A stretch of DNA of 64,000 nt from Roseiarcus sp963783175 (GTDB lineage: Bacteria; Pseudomonadota; Alphaproteobacteria; Rhizobiales; Beijerinckiaceae). The stretch is taken from the NCBI GenBank assembly GCA_963783175.1, contig CAWANG010000052.1:1-64000 (forward strand). Direction: 5' to 3'. The notes beneath the pieces were generated by a model. It searched no databases. It saw nothing but the letters and a program-made list of their open reading frames with translations, and was not told where the DNA came from. This document shows positions 1-8,575 of the stretch, in pieces. A program made the position numbers and the translations under genes. Numbering within the stretch: position 1 is the stretch's first letter; every line of letters begins with the position of its first letter.

Positions 1-496
1 CGACCTTTGAGGCTGGTTGCCGGGGCTCGCAACTGCTTTGGTTTGCTCCTCGTCACTTGAGTGCCGCTTCTGGCGGACTGCTCGCACCTTTTTCGACTGT
101 TAATCGAATGGTAGCAGGGCCGAGTCCTGCTCGGGGGCCAGATATTCCAGACACTTAGCGACGCTTTTGCAGACCGGGCGGCGGGCAGTTCCGCCTTGGG
201 ACATATGCAGGGCATTTCGACTGCCAGGTCCATCCGCCAATGAAACCCTTCCCTAAGGGTGCGTCTCGCCCCAGACATCACGACGACTCGCCATCCGCGC
301 ATCGGCCCGCTTGACGGCCCCGCTTGGGGTTCCCTATATGTTCTCATGCAGGTCGAATCCTCGGCGAGGCCCTTACGGCGGGGCGGCGCGTGCACGCGCG
401 CTGGCCAGCGCTGTCGATTACACGCGTTCAAGAGCCAAGTGCCACTATCAGGGCGAACTAGGCCTTGAGACGCTTGTTTGGACGCGAGGGCGCAAC
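1..496. other. Intergenic / degraded DNA without a supported gene
   Basis: Short open frames are present on the plus strand, but none shows a recognisable domain, a convincing ribosome-binding site or sustained coding character. The stretch precedes a zinc-ribbon gene tail and the start of an SRAP-like gene, so it may include the decayed 5' part of that zinc-ribbon gene. I see no RNA gene here. Confidence 0.4.
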
Positions 497-607
497 ATGT
501 CGCTCGCCGGACTGCGCGATCGAATGATTTGTCCGAGGTGCGGTAACCGTCACGTTAATCTGATTTTCGAGCCGCCGCCAGTCGCCGCGCGCGCTCCGAT
601 AGCTTAG
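497..607 (+). pseudogene. Zinc-ribbon protein fragment (C-terminal tail)
   Basis: This 36-residue reading frame contains the CPRCGNRHV zinc-knuckle motif preceded by a leucine/arginine-rich helix. It resembles the C-terminal end of small hypothetical zinc-ribbon proteins that, from memory, often lie just upstream of SRAP (YedK-like) genes in Hyphomicrobiales. Only one CxxC pair is visible, and the upstream part of such a protein cannot be found in frame, so this is probably a remnant. It ends 14 bases before the next start codon, consistent with an old operon pair zinc-ribbon/SRAP. The family assignment rests on the motif alone. Confidence 0.4.
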
Positions 608-620
608 AGCTTCGCCGGCA

Positions 621-1655
621 ATGTGCAACCTCTACAGTCTCACCAAAGGCCAAGCGGCGATCCGCGACTGGTTTCGCGGAGTGCGCTGGCGGAAGCAGTC
701 GGGAGCGCGCCTGAGAAGAAGACCGCTGACCATCGCCCTTTTGAGCTTCAATCGACCGCACTATTTGCGTCGAGTTGTCCACTCGCTGTTTGCGCAGCTC
801 ATTCCGGGCGACGAGGTCTTCCTCTTTCAGGACGGCGGTTGGAACCCTTTCTCTGGCAATTGCAAGGCTGCGGAGGACGCCCTCGACGCGTGCGTCAACA
901 TCTTCTCCATTCCCCATCGCAAATTGTTGTCGGTCGAACGGCGCGTCTTTCGCTCATCGACAAACCTTGGCATCGCGGGCAATTACCGTCGAGCGGAGCA
1001 ATACGTCTTCCAGTCCCTTGGCCGCGACGCCGCGGTCCTACTCGAGGATGATCTCGTGCTCGGGCCGCATTATCTGGAGGCTATCTCTGATCTCCTGGAG
1101 CTTGCCGCTGAAGATCCGAGGATCGGCTACGTCTCCGCCTACGGGGACTTCTGGATGCCGCTTGATAGACAGCTTACTCAGGCGGACCAGCTCATCCCTA
1201 TGCACGAGAACTGGGGCGCGGGCCTAACGCGCGCGTCATGGCTCGGACAGAAGCCTATTCGCGAGCGATATTGGGAATTGGTGAAGGATGCGGACTACAG
1301 CCTGCGCGACAACGAAACCATCCGCAATTTCTACCGTGGCCTTGGCTATAGCTGCGTCATCTCCAGTCAGGACGCCTCGCGCTGGATCGCCTGCCGTGCC
1401 GCCGGAATGGTACGGCTGACGACGGCGACCTGTCACGCCCAGTACATTGGCGAGGTCGGCGAGCATTTCCGCCCGGACCTCTATAAGCATTGGCACTTTG
1501 GGCGGGCGAAACTCTTTCCCGAGCGGCCGGTTGTCCGGCGGGCGAGCGACAAGCAATTCGACGAATGGTTGCGAGCCGACGCGGCGGCCTTCGCGGAAGG
1601 CTACGTCCATTCCTATCAGAAGGAAGGCGCGCCCATTCATCCGAAGGTGCTGTGA
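621..1655 (+). CDS. GT2-like glycosyltransferase carrying an SRAP-derived N-terminus (chimeric ORF)
   Basis: The 344-residue protein is mostly a family-2-like glycosyltransferase. A nucleotide-binding start (TIALLSFNRPHYL) at about residues 35-47 is followed by an acidic metal-binding motif (LLEDDLV) near residue 140 and a C-terminal region without membrane segments. It probably transfers a sugar from a nucleotide donor during surface-glycan assembly in the cytoplasm. The first about 22 residues (MCNLYSLTKGQAAIRDWFR) do not belong to a glycosyltransferase: they match the invariant beginning of SRAP proteins, including the catalytic Cys2. The junction lies near base 681. The gene is therefore a fusion at a recombination joint. 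It may be expressed from the SRAP start signals, or translation may start further in. No ATG is obvious immediately before the glycosyltransferase core. The donor and acceptor are unknown. Confidence 0.75.
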   Translation: MCNLYSLTKGQAAIRDWFRGVRWRKQSGARLRRRPLTIALLSFNRPHYLRRVVHSLFAQLIPGDEVFLFQDGGWNPFSGNCKAAEDALDACVNIFSIPHRKLLSVERRVFRSSTNLGIAGNYRRAEQYVFQSLGRDAAVLLEDDLVLGPHYLEAISDLLELAAEDPRIGYVSAYGDFWMPLDRQLTQADQLIPMHENWGAGLTRASWLGQKPIRERYWELVKDADYSLRDNETIRNFYRGLGYSCVISSQDASRWIACRAAGMVRLTTATCHAQYIGEVGEHFRPDLYKHWHFGRAKLFPERPVVRRASDKQFDEWLRADAAAFAEGYVHSYQKEGAPIHPKVL

Positions 1656-2150
1656 CCCCCGACATTGATCCAATTCGGGCTAGAGTCGCGGGGTTGAGTT
1701 TGGCGCAGGAGCGCCGGCGGAGCAACGGGCGATCGGCGCAACTGGTCGGGGTTGCGGAGCCGATCGCCCGTTGCGGTGAAGGCTCCCGCGAATTCTGCGG
1801 GAGTGAGATAGCCGAGCGCTGAGTGAGGGCGCTTCTGTTTGTATGCGGCGGTCCATCGAGCCAGCGTCGATCGGGCGTGATCGAGGTCGTGGAAGATCGT
1901 CTCATTGAGCAGTTCGTCACGCATGCGGCCGTCGAACGCTTCGCAGATCCCGTTGCATCGGTTTTCCCGGCGCAATGAAATGGCCAAGCGATCCGGCTGC
2001 TTTGAGCCCAGGCGAGCGTAGCGTTGGAGGTGAACTCGGTTCCGTGGTCGGAGACGATCAGATCGGGTTTGCCGCGCCAGGAGACGATGGCGTCGCGCTC
2101 GCGCGCGACCCTCCGGCCGGAGATCGAGGTGTCGGCGATCGCCCCAGCAG
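1637..2150 (-). pseudogene. IS3-family transposase remnant (integrase core, frameshifted)
   Basis: Read on the minus strand, the segment encodes the end of an IS3-type OrfB. A DTSISGRRVARE stretch and the DHGTEFTS motif (second catalytic Asp) lie at about 2030-2130. After a frame change near 1987-2000 comes the third catalytic region, FDGRMRDELLNE, and the typical RPHSALGYLTP tail. The N-terminal half of OrfB and all of OrfA are missing, and the reading frame is interrupted. The remnant lies between the chimeric glycosyltransferase and the GT4 gene, whose 3' ends and 5' ends respectively are intact. It overlaps the last codons of the glycosyltransferase by a few bases, so the transposase end itself is not precisely defined. 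Confidence 0.8.
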
Positions 2151-2399
2151 CCGGCGATAAGCGCTGCTCGGCAAGCGGCCGCGCAAGGCGTCGTCTCGCA
2201 GTCGACGCGATCGCTAGGTGCGCCGACTGCGCCGGCGCGCGAAGTTACGCACGACCGAAAGCGTCGCTTGGACCTAATGCGACCAATCGATCGATTTGCC
2301 TTGCGAGTCCCTCGAGATTAAAATTGAGTGCGCGCGAAGTGCCGGGCCGTCATCGTTTGACCGACGGGACACCGCAGCTTCATAGCGAGGTCATTGGGC

Positions 2400-4592
2400 A
2401 TGAACTCGGATAGGAGGATCGAAACTTTTAATGGCTCGTCGAATGAGGATTCTCCTTCGATAGAGGATTCGCAACGCGTCCGAACTTCTGAGGCGCCCTC
2501 CATGCTCGCTGAGCAGCGTTTGGAGAAGATAGAACAGATTGACCCCCGCTTTGCCGACTCGGAGATGCCGCTGACGCGCCATATGCTGATGACTTGGCAC
2601 AAAATGGGGCTCCGCAACTCCTGGCAGATCAATTCCGCGGCAGGGCGTCTCCGGTATATCGTACGGTACATTGTTGACGCCCCTACCCAATCTTTAGCGA
2701 TCAGCCTGAATAATCCTCAAGTGATAAAATACCTAAACGCTGAGGCGAACGCGTTTCTCCCCTTGACAGTATTCTGGGTGGAAGTCTGGAGACAGCACTT
2801 CATCGATCGAGCCGACTGTCATATTTTCAGGGAGGATGGTTATTATCAGTTTATAACTGAGGCGTCGCGGCTTCTGTACGATCGCAGATTGTCACTAGCT
2901 CTTTTCCCTCCGTCTATGCAAATACGCTTGTCGGATTTGCAGGTCGGCTTTGAGTTCCCACCCATTTCGCGTTGCTTCTACAACATTTGGGCGGCCTCCA
3001 AGCAAGGGGGTTGGGACATCAAAGACGCTGCCATCCGCGACGCGGTCGTATTCGACCTGCTGTTGCGTCTGGTCGCTGAACAAGGCCGCTTGCTCTATCT
3101 CTCGGCGGATTACCAGCGGTATTGGTGTTCTCAACTTTCCCCAGGAACGCCGTATTTGAATCGCTTTTCCATGACGCTGGCGGCCCTGTCGGAGCGGTAC
3201 GGAAAGGTCTTTGAAAGCGGCCGAGTCAGCGCCGCACGGCTTCGAGAGGTCAATGATTGGCTGAGTAGCGAAGTCTTTCCGCAGATGCCCGGGCTTGCGC
3301 ACCTCGTCCCCAAACTTCTACCTGCTGAAGGACAAGTGATCTACGACGAGGCCACTGCGACGAGCTTTGGAAAAGCCGCTGCAGCGCCGAATGGACAGTA
3401 TTCCCATCGGGCACTGTTCGATACGGCGCGGGCCGACGAAGCGATAGATGTCTTAGTCGTCGGGCCGGGGGGCACCGCCAGCGGACTTGGCGCCGGGATG
3501 CGTCGGTCCGTTGCGGCGTTGAAACGGACAGGCGTAAACTTTCGAACGATCGAATGCAGCTTCGACACACCGGTGCTGAAGGGAAACGGGGAGGACTCGA
3601 CTCTCGTCTATCAAGGCGAGAAGCCCAAGATCGTTCTCTGGCATTTCAACGCCGAGTACATCCCAGACGCGATGGTGAAGATGCGCGAGTTACTGCAAGT
3701 CGGGCGTCAGATTGGTTATTTCTTCTGGGAGACGGAAGCGATGCCCGTCGCTCACGAATTGGGCTGTAAGATGCTCGACGAGATTTGGGTTCCCTCAGCG
3801 TTTTGTCAGCGGACGTACGAGGGTCGCGGCCGTCCGACGATCAACGTTGGATCGTCAGTGGAACTGCCGCAAGTCGGGCCGTATCTTACGCGGAAGGACT
3901 TGGGTTTGCCCCTAGGCGCCTTCATCGTGATGTTCAGCTTCGATTCCCATTCAATTATTCACCGCAAGAATCCGGCAGCGGTCGTTCGCGCATTCAAGAA
4001 GGCTTTTCCTCGCGGTGACGAGAAAGCGATGCTGGTGATAAAAACGCAGAACCTTTCGACTGCGCCGTGGGGAAAGGTCGCGGGTCGCGGCGAGGAATTG
4101 CTGGAATTGTGCGCGTCCGACGCACGTGTCCTTTTCTTCGACCGCACGATGAGCCTGCGGGAACTCTATTCCCTCAAGAAGGCGAGCGACTGCTACATGA
4201 GCCTCCATCGATCCGAGGGTTACGGGTATGGCCCTGCGGAGGCCATGGCGCTCGGCAGGCCGGTCATCATGACCGGTTATTCCGCGAATACAGAATTTGC
4301 GACCGATGACAATTGCATCCTCATTGACGGGCCCTTGATTGACGTCCAGGAAAAGGAGTACTTATACTGGGTTCCGGGAATGAAATGGGCAGATCCCGAC
4401 GTCGATCGCGCTGCCGAGTCCCTGCGGCGTCTCTACGACAATCCAGAATTTGCGGCGTCCCTTGGAAAACGTGCGGCGGAAACTATCAACGTTCAGAATG
4501 GTCCTGAAGCCATGGCCGCGCGCTACGCAAAGCGGCTCAATGAGCTGGGTATTGCGACGTCTGGAGGGTGGACAAGTGAGTCTCGACACTAA
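2400..4592 (+). CDS. Large GT4-family glycosyltransferase with long N-terminal extension
   Basis: The 730-residue protein ends in a GT-B-type catalytic domain. A Rossmann-like segment begins near residue 345 (VLVVGPGGTASGLG), and the donor-binding lobe carries the family-4 signature HRSEGYGYGPAEAMALG near residue 600 with the usual E-x7-E spacing. It presumably uses a nucleotide sugar to extend a surface polysaccharide. The first 330 residues form a helical, domain-size extension of unknown function with no signal peptide or transmembrane segment. The ATG at 2400 was preferred over a TTG two codons upstream. The stop overlaps the next start by one base (TAATG), indicating translational coupling to the FkbM gene. 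The substrate cannot be inferred. Confidence 0.85.
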   Translation: MNSDRRIETFNGSSNEDSPSIEDSQRVRTSEAPSMLAEQRLEKIEQIDPRFADSEMPLTRHMLMTWHKMGLRNSWQINSAAGRLRYIVRYIVDAPTQSLAISLNNPQVIKYLNAEANAFLPLTVFWVEVWRQHFIDRADCHIFREDGYYQFITEASRLLYDRRLSLALFPPSMQIRLSDLQVGFEFPPISRCFYNIWAASKQGGWDIKDAAIRDAVVFDLLLRLVAEQGRLLYLSADYQRYWCSQLSPGTPYLNRFSMTLAALSERYGKVFESGRVSAARLREVNDWLSSEVFPQMPGLAHLVPKLLPAEGQVIYDEATATSFGKAAAAPNGQYSHRALFDTARADEAIDVLVVGPGGTASGLGAGMRRSVAALKRTGVNFRTIECSFDTPVLKGNGEDSTLVYQGEKPKIVLWHFNAEYIPDAMVKMRELLQVGRQIGYFFWETEAMPVAHELGCKMLDEIWVPSAFCQRTYEGRGRPTINVGSSVELPQVGPYLTRKDLGLPLGAFIVMFSFDSHSIIHRKNPAAVVRAFKKAFPRGDEKAMLVIKTQNLSTAPWGKVAGRGEELLELCASDARVLFFDRTMSLRELYSLKKASDCYMSLHRSEGYGYGPAEAMALGRPVIMTGYSANTEFATDDNCILIDGPLIDVQEKEYLYWVPGMKWADPDVDRAAESLRRLYDNPEFAASLGKRAAETINVQNGPEAMAARYAKRLNELGIATSGGWTSESRH

Positions 4593-5608
4593 TGTTCCAA
4601 TCCTACTCTCAAAACGGCGAAGACATCCTCTTGCACCGATGTTTTGGCGATGTCGCCGTCGGTTTCTACGTTGATATCGGAGCGAGTGCCTCAGTCACGG
4701 ACTCCGTGACCCAGGCCTTCTACGAGCGCGGATGGCGGGGCATTAACGTCGAACCGCTTCCTTGGCATGTCCGCGAACTGAACCGATACCGACCGCGGGA
4801 CGTCAATTTTGCAGGGGTATGCAGGGAAGCGGAAGGGCCGTGTACGTTTTACGCGGCAGTCGGACTCGATGGGCTTTCCAGCCTTTCACACGAGGGGGCG
4901 GTACGAACCGTCGGTGAGGACAACGTCGTTTCGATGATTGTACAGGGAACGACCCTCGCTTCGCTATTTGACAAGCACGCTCCTTCGACTGTGAATTTTC
5001 TCAAGGTCGACGTCGAGGGTGCCGAGGCCGCGGTGCTGGCAAGCAATGACTGGTCACGGTGGCGCCCGCAGATAGTGCTCCTTGAAGCGACAAAACCACT
5101 GACCCAACTTCGTTCGGATGAAACGTGTCGCGCGATACTTGAGGCGTCGGGTTATCTATACGTGTACTTCGATGGCTTGAACGGATACTATGTAAGTTCC
5201 GAACGAAGCGACCTCGCCGAGCATTTTTCCGCGCCAGTCAATTTCTTCGACAACGCTAAGCGGTTCGGTTGCTATGGGTCGGTGTTCGACGACAGTCGTC
5301 ATCCTGATTACGGCTGGGCTCGCTCATTCGCGGCGCGCTTCCTGAGATTCGGCGCGGCGCTCGGATCGGATGTGGATTTCGCTGTGCTCACCGCCGACTT
5401 GTCGGAAGACGAATTGAATCGCCCCTTAGGGATCCGGCAATTGCGCGACGCGACGATGAAGACGCTTTCGCGCCTACCGCGCGACGACGAATACGCGTAT
5501 TGGCTGCCCGTGGACGAACCGGCTCCGCATCTGCGTGTCCTCTATTCGGCGCTTGTGCGCTGCGACGAATTTCTGAACCGGCGGGCGCGCGCCGCAGCTT
5601 CCGCCTGA
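4592..5608 (+). CDS. FkbM-family SAM-dependent methyltransferase with C-terminal extension
   Basis: The 338-residue protein starts with the FkbM hallmark SYSQNGEDILL. It then carries the SAM-binding motif YVDIGA near residues 27-32 and the acidic post-motif NVEPLP, and the later FLKVDVEGAE motif near residues 133-142. FkbM enzymes O-methylate hydroxyls of glycans or secondary metabolites, so a role in capping or decorating the glycan made by the neighbouring transferases is likely. The last about 100 residues lie outside the methyltransferase fold. They end with a YW...CDEF pattern that faintly recalls DUF4214. The gene overlaps the upstream GT4 stop by one base and is followed 28 bases later by the epimerase. 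Confidence 0.85.
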   Translation: MFQSYSQNGEDILLHRCFGDVAVGFYVDIGASASVTDSVTQAFYERGWRGINVEPLPWHVRELNRYRPRDVNFAGVCREAEGPCTFYAAVGLDGLSSLSHEGAVRTVGEDNVVSMIVQGTTLASLFDKHAPSTVNFLKVDVEGAEAAVLASNDWSRWRPQIVLLEATKPLTQLRSDETCRAILEASGYLYVYFDGLNGYYVSSERSDLAEHFSAPVNFFDNAKRFGCYGSVFDDSRHPDYGWARSFAARFLRFGAALGSDVDFAVLTADLSEDELNRPLGIRQLRDATMKTLSRLPRDDEYAYWLPVDEPAPHLRVLYSALVRCDEFLNRRARAAASA

Positions 5609-5636
5609 ACTTTACGACCGCGAGAGAATTCGTCGA

Positions 5637-6629
5637 GTGAGCAAATATCTTGTGACTGGCGCGGCAGGGTTCCTCGGCTTCGCTCTCGCGAAAGCGCTGG
5701 CGGAAAGTGGTCAGGACTTCGTCGTCGTCACCGACAATTTCGTCCGCGGGGAGCGAGACGTGCATTTCGCCGCCTTGTGCTCCCGCCCGAACATACAAGC
5801 TATCGACGTTGATCTGAACGAGTGGCATAACGTATGCGCCCTGCCGACTGACGTGGACGTGATCTTCCATATGGCGGCGCTCAACGGTACACAGAATTTC
5901 TACGAGCGGCCGTTCGAGGTTGTTCGGTGCTGCACCCTGCCAACGATGCATTTGCTCCAGGCCTACGGGGCCTCGAAGGCGCTGCGTCGATTTGTTTATG
6001 CAGGAACCTCTGAAGCCTATGCCTCGACCGTGACGCGGTTCGGCTGGGAGGTTCCGACGGGAGAAGACGTCCCTCTTAGCATCGACAACATCTTGAACGT
6101 GCGATGGTCCTACGGCGCCTCGAAAATACATGGCGAAATCGCAACAGTGGCCGCCGCCGCGCAGTATCGGACGCCGTATACGATCATTCGCTTTCACAAC
6201 GCCTACGGTCCGAGAATGGGCGATAAGCACGTCGTGCCTGATTTCTTCAATCGCGCTCGCCGTGGGATCTTTGAATTACACGGCTACGAGGACACCCGCT
6301 CGTTCATTTACGTCGACGACGCCGTGCGGGCTACGATCGCTCTCGCCAGAACCGCCGAAGCGGAGGGTCAGATTGTCAATGTCGGCGGGGATGAGGAAGT
6401 TCGAATCGAGGACCTTGGCCGCCTAATGATGGAGGCCGCCGGCTTGGTCGGCGAGCTCGCGCTGAAGCCCTCTCCGGCTGGAAGTGTTCGCCGGCGGGCG
6501 CCGAAGTTGGACAAGCTGAAGCGACTGATCGGCTATCAGCCGAAAGTAAATCTTCGTGAAGGCCTACGCGAAACCGCCAAGTTTTATCTTTTCAGTGAGG
6601 TCGAGGCGCCTGCGGAGATGCTGCGGTGA
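5637..6629 (+). CDS. Extended-SDR NAD-dependent sugar epimerase/dehydratase
   Basis: The 330-residue protein starts with GTG and has the nucleotide-binding motif GAAGFLG at residues 8-14. The catalytic Tyr-Lys pair is in YGASK near residue 161, the catalytic Ser/Thr in AGTSEAY, and the RSFIYVDD motif near residue 221 is typical of UDP-sugar 4-epimerases, decarboxylases and dehydratases. It likely interconverts a nucleotide sugar used by the adjacent glycosyltransferases. The sequence does not discriminate between epimerase and decarboxylase activity. The stop overlaps the GTG of the following DUF4214 gene, so the genes are co-transcribed. Confidence 0.85.
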   Translation: MSKYLVTGAAGFLGFALAKALAESGQDFVVVTDNFVRGERDVHFAALCSRPNIQAIDVDLNEWHNVCALPTDVDVIFHMAALNGTQNFYERPFEVVRCCTLPTMHLLQAYGASKALRRFVYAGTSEAYASTVTRFGWEVPTGEDVPLSIDNILNVRWSYGASKIHGEIATVAAAAQYRTPYTIIRFHNAYGPRMGDKHVVPDFFNRARRGIFELHGYEDTRSFIYVDDAVRATIALARTAEAEGQIVNVGGDEEVRIEDLGRLMMEAAGLVGELALKPSPAGSVRRRAPKLDKLKRLIGYQPKVNLREGLRETAKFYLFSEVEAPAEMLR

Positions 6630-7390
6630 AGGTTCGAGTCAATCCCGTTCTTGCATCTGCCTCCGACGAAGCTTTTATCGAGGCAGCTTATCAGACGGTC
6701 CTCGGCAGACCTTCGGACACGGGGGAGAAGCAATACCAAGCATCACGGCTCTCGCAAGGTGCGTCGCGAAGCCAAGTGATTAAGGACCTCCGCGAAGAGG
6801 CGACTAGGCACGGGTCGAGTGCGCCGACCGCCGAAACCGCCGTCGCGACCCTCCTTTTTACAGAATATGGCAGGTTTCTTGCGCCGGTCATCGCGGAATG
6901 CGCTTCCGCGGAACAACCCGACCGAATCTGGCGCGTTGCTGAAGAGGTCGCGGATAGCTCCGCTTCAATACTGTCTGAAGATCAGGCAAAGACTATATTC
7001 GGAGGTTGCCCAGGTTGGATCAATGAGTGCCGGATAATTTGGCTCAACGAGCGCCGGTGCGCGGAGATTTCGGGCTTCATCTTTGGTCTAGAGCCAATCA
7101 CGGTTGCGATCTACGTCAACCGCGCGTTCGTCGGGTCAGCGGGCGCATTTTACTACAACGGGTCGGATAAGGCTTGGGTCCAAGCAGTGCGATTTCGGTT
7201 CGTGCTCGACGAGGCCCGCCTCGAAGATTTCAATCTGAACACCATCGCGGCTAAAATCGATGGGATCTCGCTCTGGCCCGCTGACCGCGCGCATATTCCT
7301 TGGCTCGCCCGGACCATATGGGCGATGACAGCGCTGCGCGTCACCGACACGGGATTGGCTGAGCTGCACGCATTTCAGAAGTGGTTCTAA
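6626..7390 (+). CDS. DUF4214-domain protein, last gene of the glycan cluster
   Basis: The 254-residue product begins with a DUF4214-type helical repeat: FIEAAYQTVLGRPSD followed by an SRSQVI segment at residues 15-55. This domain is common in S-layer, RTX and glycan-associated proteins. The remaining about 190 residues include a segment around AEISGFIFGLEPITVAIYVN that looks like a beta-sandwich, with no signal peptide or membrane anchor. The GTG start overlaps the epimerase stop. A structural or acceptor-recognition role linked to the glycan is possible but not shown. The protein ends with an intact stop before a region of gene debris. Confidence 0.65.
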   Translation: MKVRVNPVLASASDEAFIEAAYQTVLGRPSDTGEKQYQASRLSQGASRSQVIKDLREEATRHGSSAPTAETAVATLLFTEYGRFLAPVIAECASAEQPDRIWRVAEEVADSSASILSEDQAKTIFGGCPGWINECRIIWLNERRCAEISGFIFGLEPITVAIYVNRAFVGSAGAFYYNGSDKAWVQAVRFRFVLDEARLEDFNLNTIAAKIDGISLWPADRAHIPWLARTIWAMTALRVTDTGLAELHAFQKWF

Positions 7391-7423
7391 ACAAGCTGCC
7401 GTCGCCTGAACTGAAGGCCGGGT

Positions 7424-7561
7424 CCCGGCGATGAAAGGCTTCAGAAGCGCCCTGCGCTCTACGCTCGGCAAACCGGCGCTATCTCGGCGGTCGATGTGCA
7501 GAAGATCGAACGCGTAGTAGACTGGCAGGCCATTCCCACCGAAACGCGCAAATTGATTGAT
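7424..7561 (-). pseudogene. LigD-type ATP-dependent DNA ligase fragment
   Basis: On the minus strand a 46-residue stretch reads INQFARFGGNG, then PVYYAFDLLHIDRRD, then LPSVERRALL. This is the characteristic block of the ATP-dependent DNA ligase domain of LigD (motif IV region, YYAFDLLxxDGxDL...ERR). Nothing else of a ligase is present on either side. The frame continues into the antisense of the DUF4214 gene without further similarity. It is an isolated scrap of an end-joining ligase gene left by rearrangement. Confidence 0.7.
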
Positions 7562-7651
7562 GCGACCCCGACCGCGATACGATTGGCGGCCGAGCGCTAT
7601 TTCCTTAGCAACCGCCCAGACTAGTAGGCTAAGCAATGCGGTCGCCGCCTA

Positions 7652-7750
7652 TCAAGCGGGCTTGTCGCCGCTCTTGCGCGGAAGCGGCGTCGCGCCCAGC
7701 GCACCGAGGCCGGCGAGCATCATCGTCCGGGTCGACGGCTCGGGAACGTT
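7652..7750 (-). pseudogene. Orphan PEP-CTERM sorting signal (tail of a lost exported protein)
   Basis: Read on the minus strand, the segment encodes VPEPSTRTMMLAGLG followed by a short hydrophobic stretch and a basic end (PRKSGDK) before a TGA stop. This is the layout of a PEP-CTERM exosortase signal: a VPEPST motif, a hydrophobic helix and positive residues. An in-frame TAA lies directly upstream, so no mature protein is attached. The basic end is less canonical than the usual YRRR. It is best read as the last piece of a deleted PEP-CTERM protein. Confidence 0.55.
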
Positions 7751-7778
7751 TTAAGGTGGCTGATCGCGATGCCGGCCA

Positions 7779-8348
7779 TCAAATTCGCTTGATGGCTTTT
7801 TCACGCAGCGCGGCCGCCTTAGTTTCGATCAAGGCAAGCTGGTCGCCGAGACCGGCGTGCTTTCCCATTCGGATCGACACGCCCAGAGTCGACGTTACAT
7901 TGTCCTCACATTGCAGCGCGAAGCTGTCGATCTCTCGTTCCAGGTCAAGAAACTCACCCGTTAAGGGGCTAGCCCGGCGGATGCAAGCGGCGCGCAATTC
8001 CGCGAAGGCGCCTTTGGTGATGCAGTTGCGAACTGCGAGAGCGGCGAGAGACACGCCTGTCTCCTGCGTCAAAATCTGCGGATAGGCCTTTTTCGCCCCA
8101 GCCGCCTCGGCCAGGACGCGTTCCATCGCTGCTTTGAGCATGGCCTGAAATGCGTCGCTCGTCCGTTCCAAATAATTAGTCGAGGTCTGCTCGCGAATCG
8201 CGGCGATCTGCTTATTGGCGTAGCGGCGTGTCGACCTGATAGTGATGAAGGCCGCTACGAGCGCAAAAACGCCAGCGATGAGCGTCTGCCAGTGGTCGAG
8301 CAGGTCGAGCCATGTGGTGAAATGCCACGGTGTATCGACCGGGGTCAT
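7779..8348 (-). CDS. Hypothetical single-pass membrane protein
   Basis: The 189-residue protein has one N-terminal membrane helix (residues about 14-35, LIAGVFALVAAFITI) followed directly by a basic stop-transfer sequence (RSTRRYANK). A long, mostly helical cytoplasmic part follows, with coiled-coil-like Glu/Arg/Lys spacing. I recognise no enzymatic motif. The ATG at 8348 was chosen because the hydrophobic segment follows soon after it; an upstream in-frame ATG at 8456 would add 36 low-complexity, arginine-rich residues. It stands alone between debris and an IS3 remnant. Confidence 0.55.
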   Translation of the reverse strand: MTPVDTPWHFTTWLDLLDHWQTLIAGVFALVAAFITIRSTRRYANKQIAAIREQTSTNYLERTSDAFQAMLKAAMERVLAEAAGAKKAYPQILTQETGVSLAALAVRNCITKGAFAELRAACIRRASPLTGEFLDLEREIDSFALQCEDNVTSTLGVSIRMGKHAGLGDQLALIETKAAALREKAIKRI

Positions 8349-8575
8349 GTCCGGGCCCTTCGAAGCTCGTCCCCGCCGCCGAGCCGCATGATCACATCGC
8401 TCTAGCTCTCGCCAGGTCCGCGCAGCAAGCGCAACCGGTCGACCACGGTTCGGCACGAATCATACGCGACACTGAGCCTTGGCGTCGAGTTCCTTCCGGA
8501 TCTAAACGCCGACAGTTTTGGCAATGGCCGTCAGCTATAGTGCGCTACGGTTTTGAGACACCCGGCTGCGCCTGC

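Noticed and set aside
1..620. A possible tRNA-like GGTCGAATCC sequence near 350
   Set aside because: No cloverleaf with paired acceptor and anticodon arms could be drawn around it.
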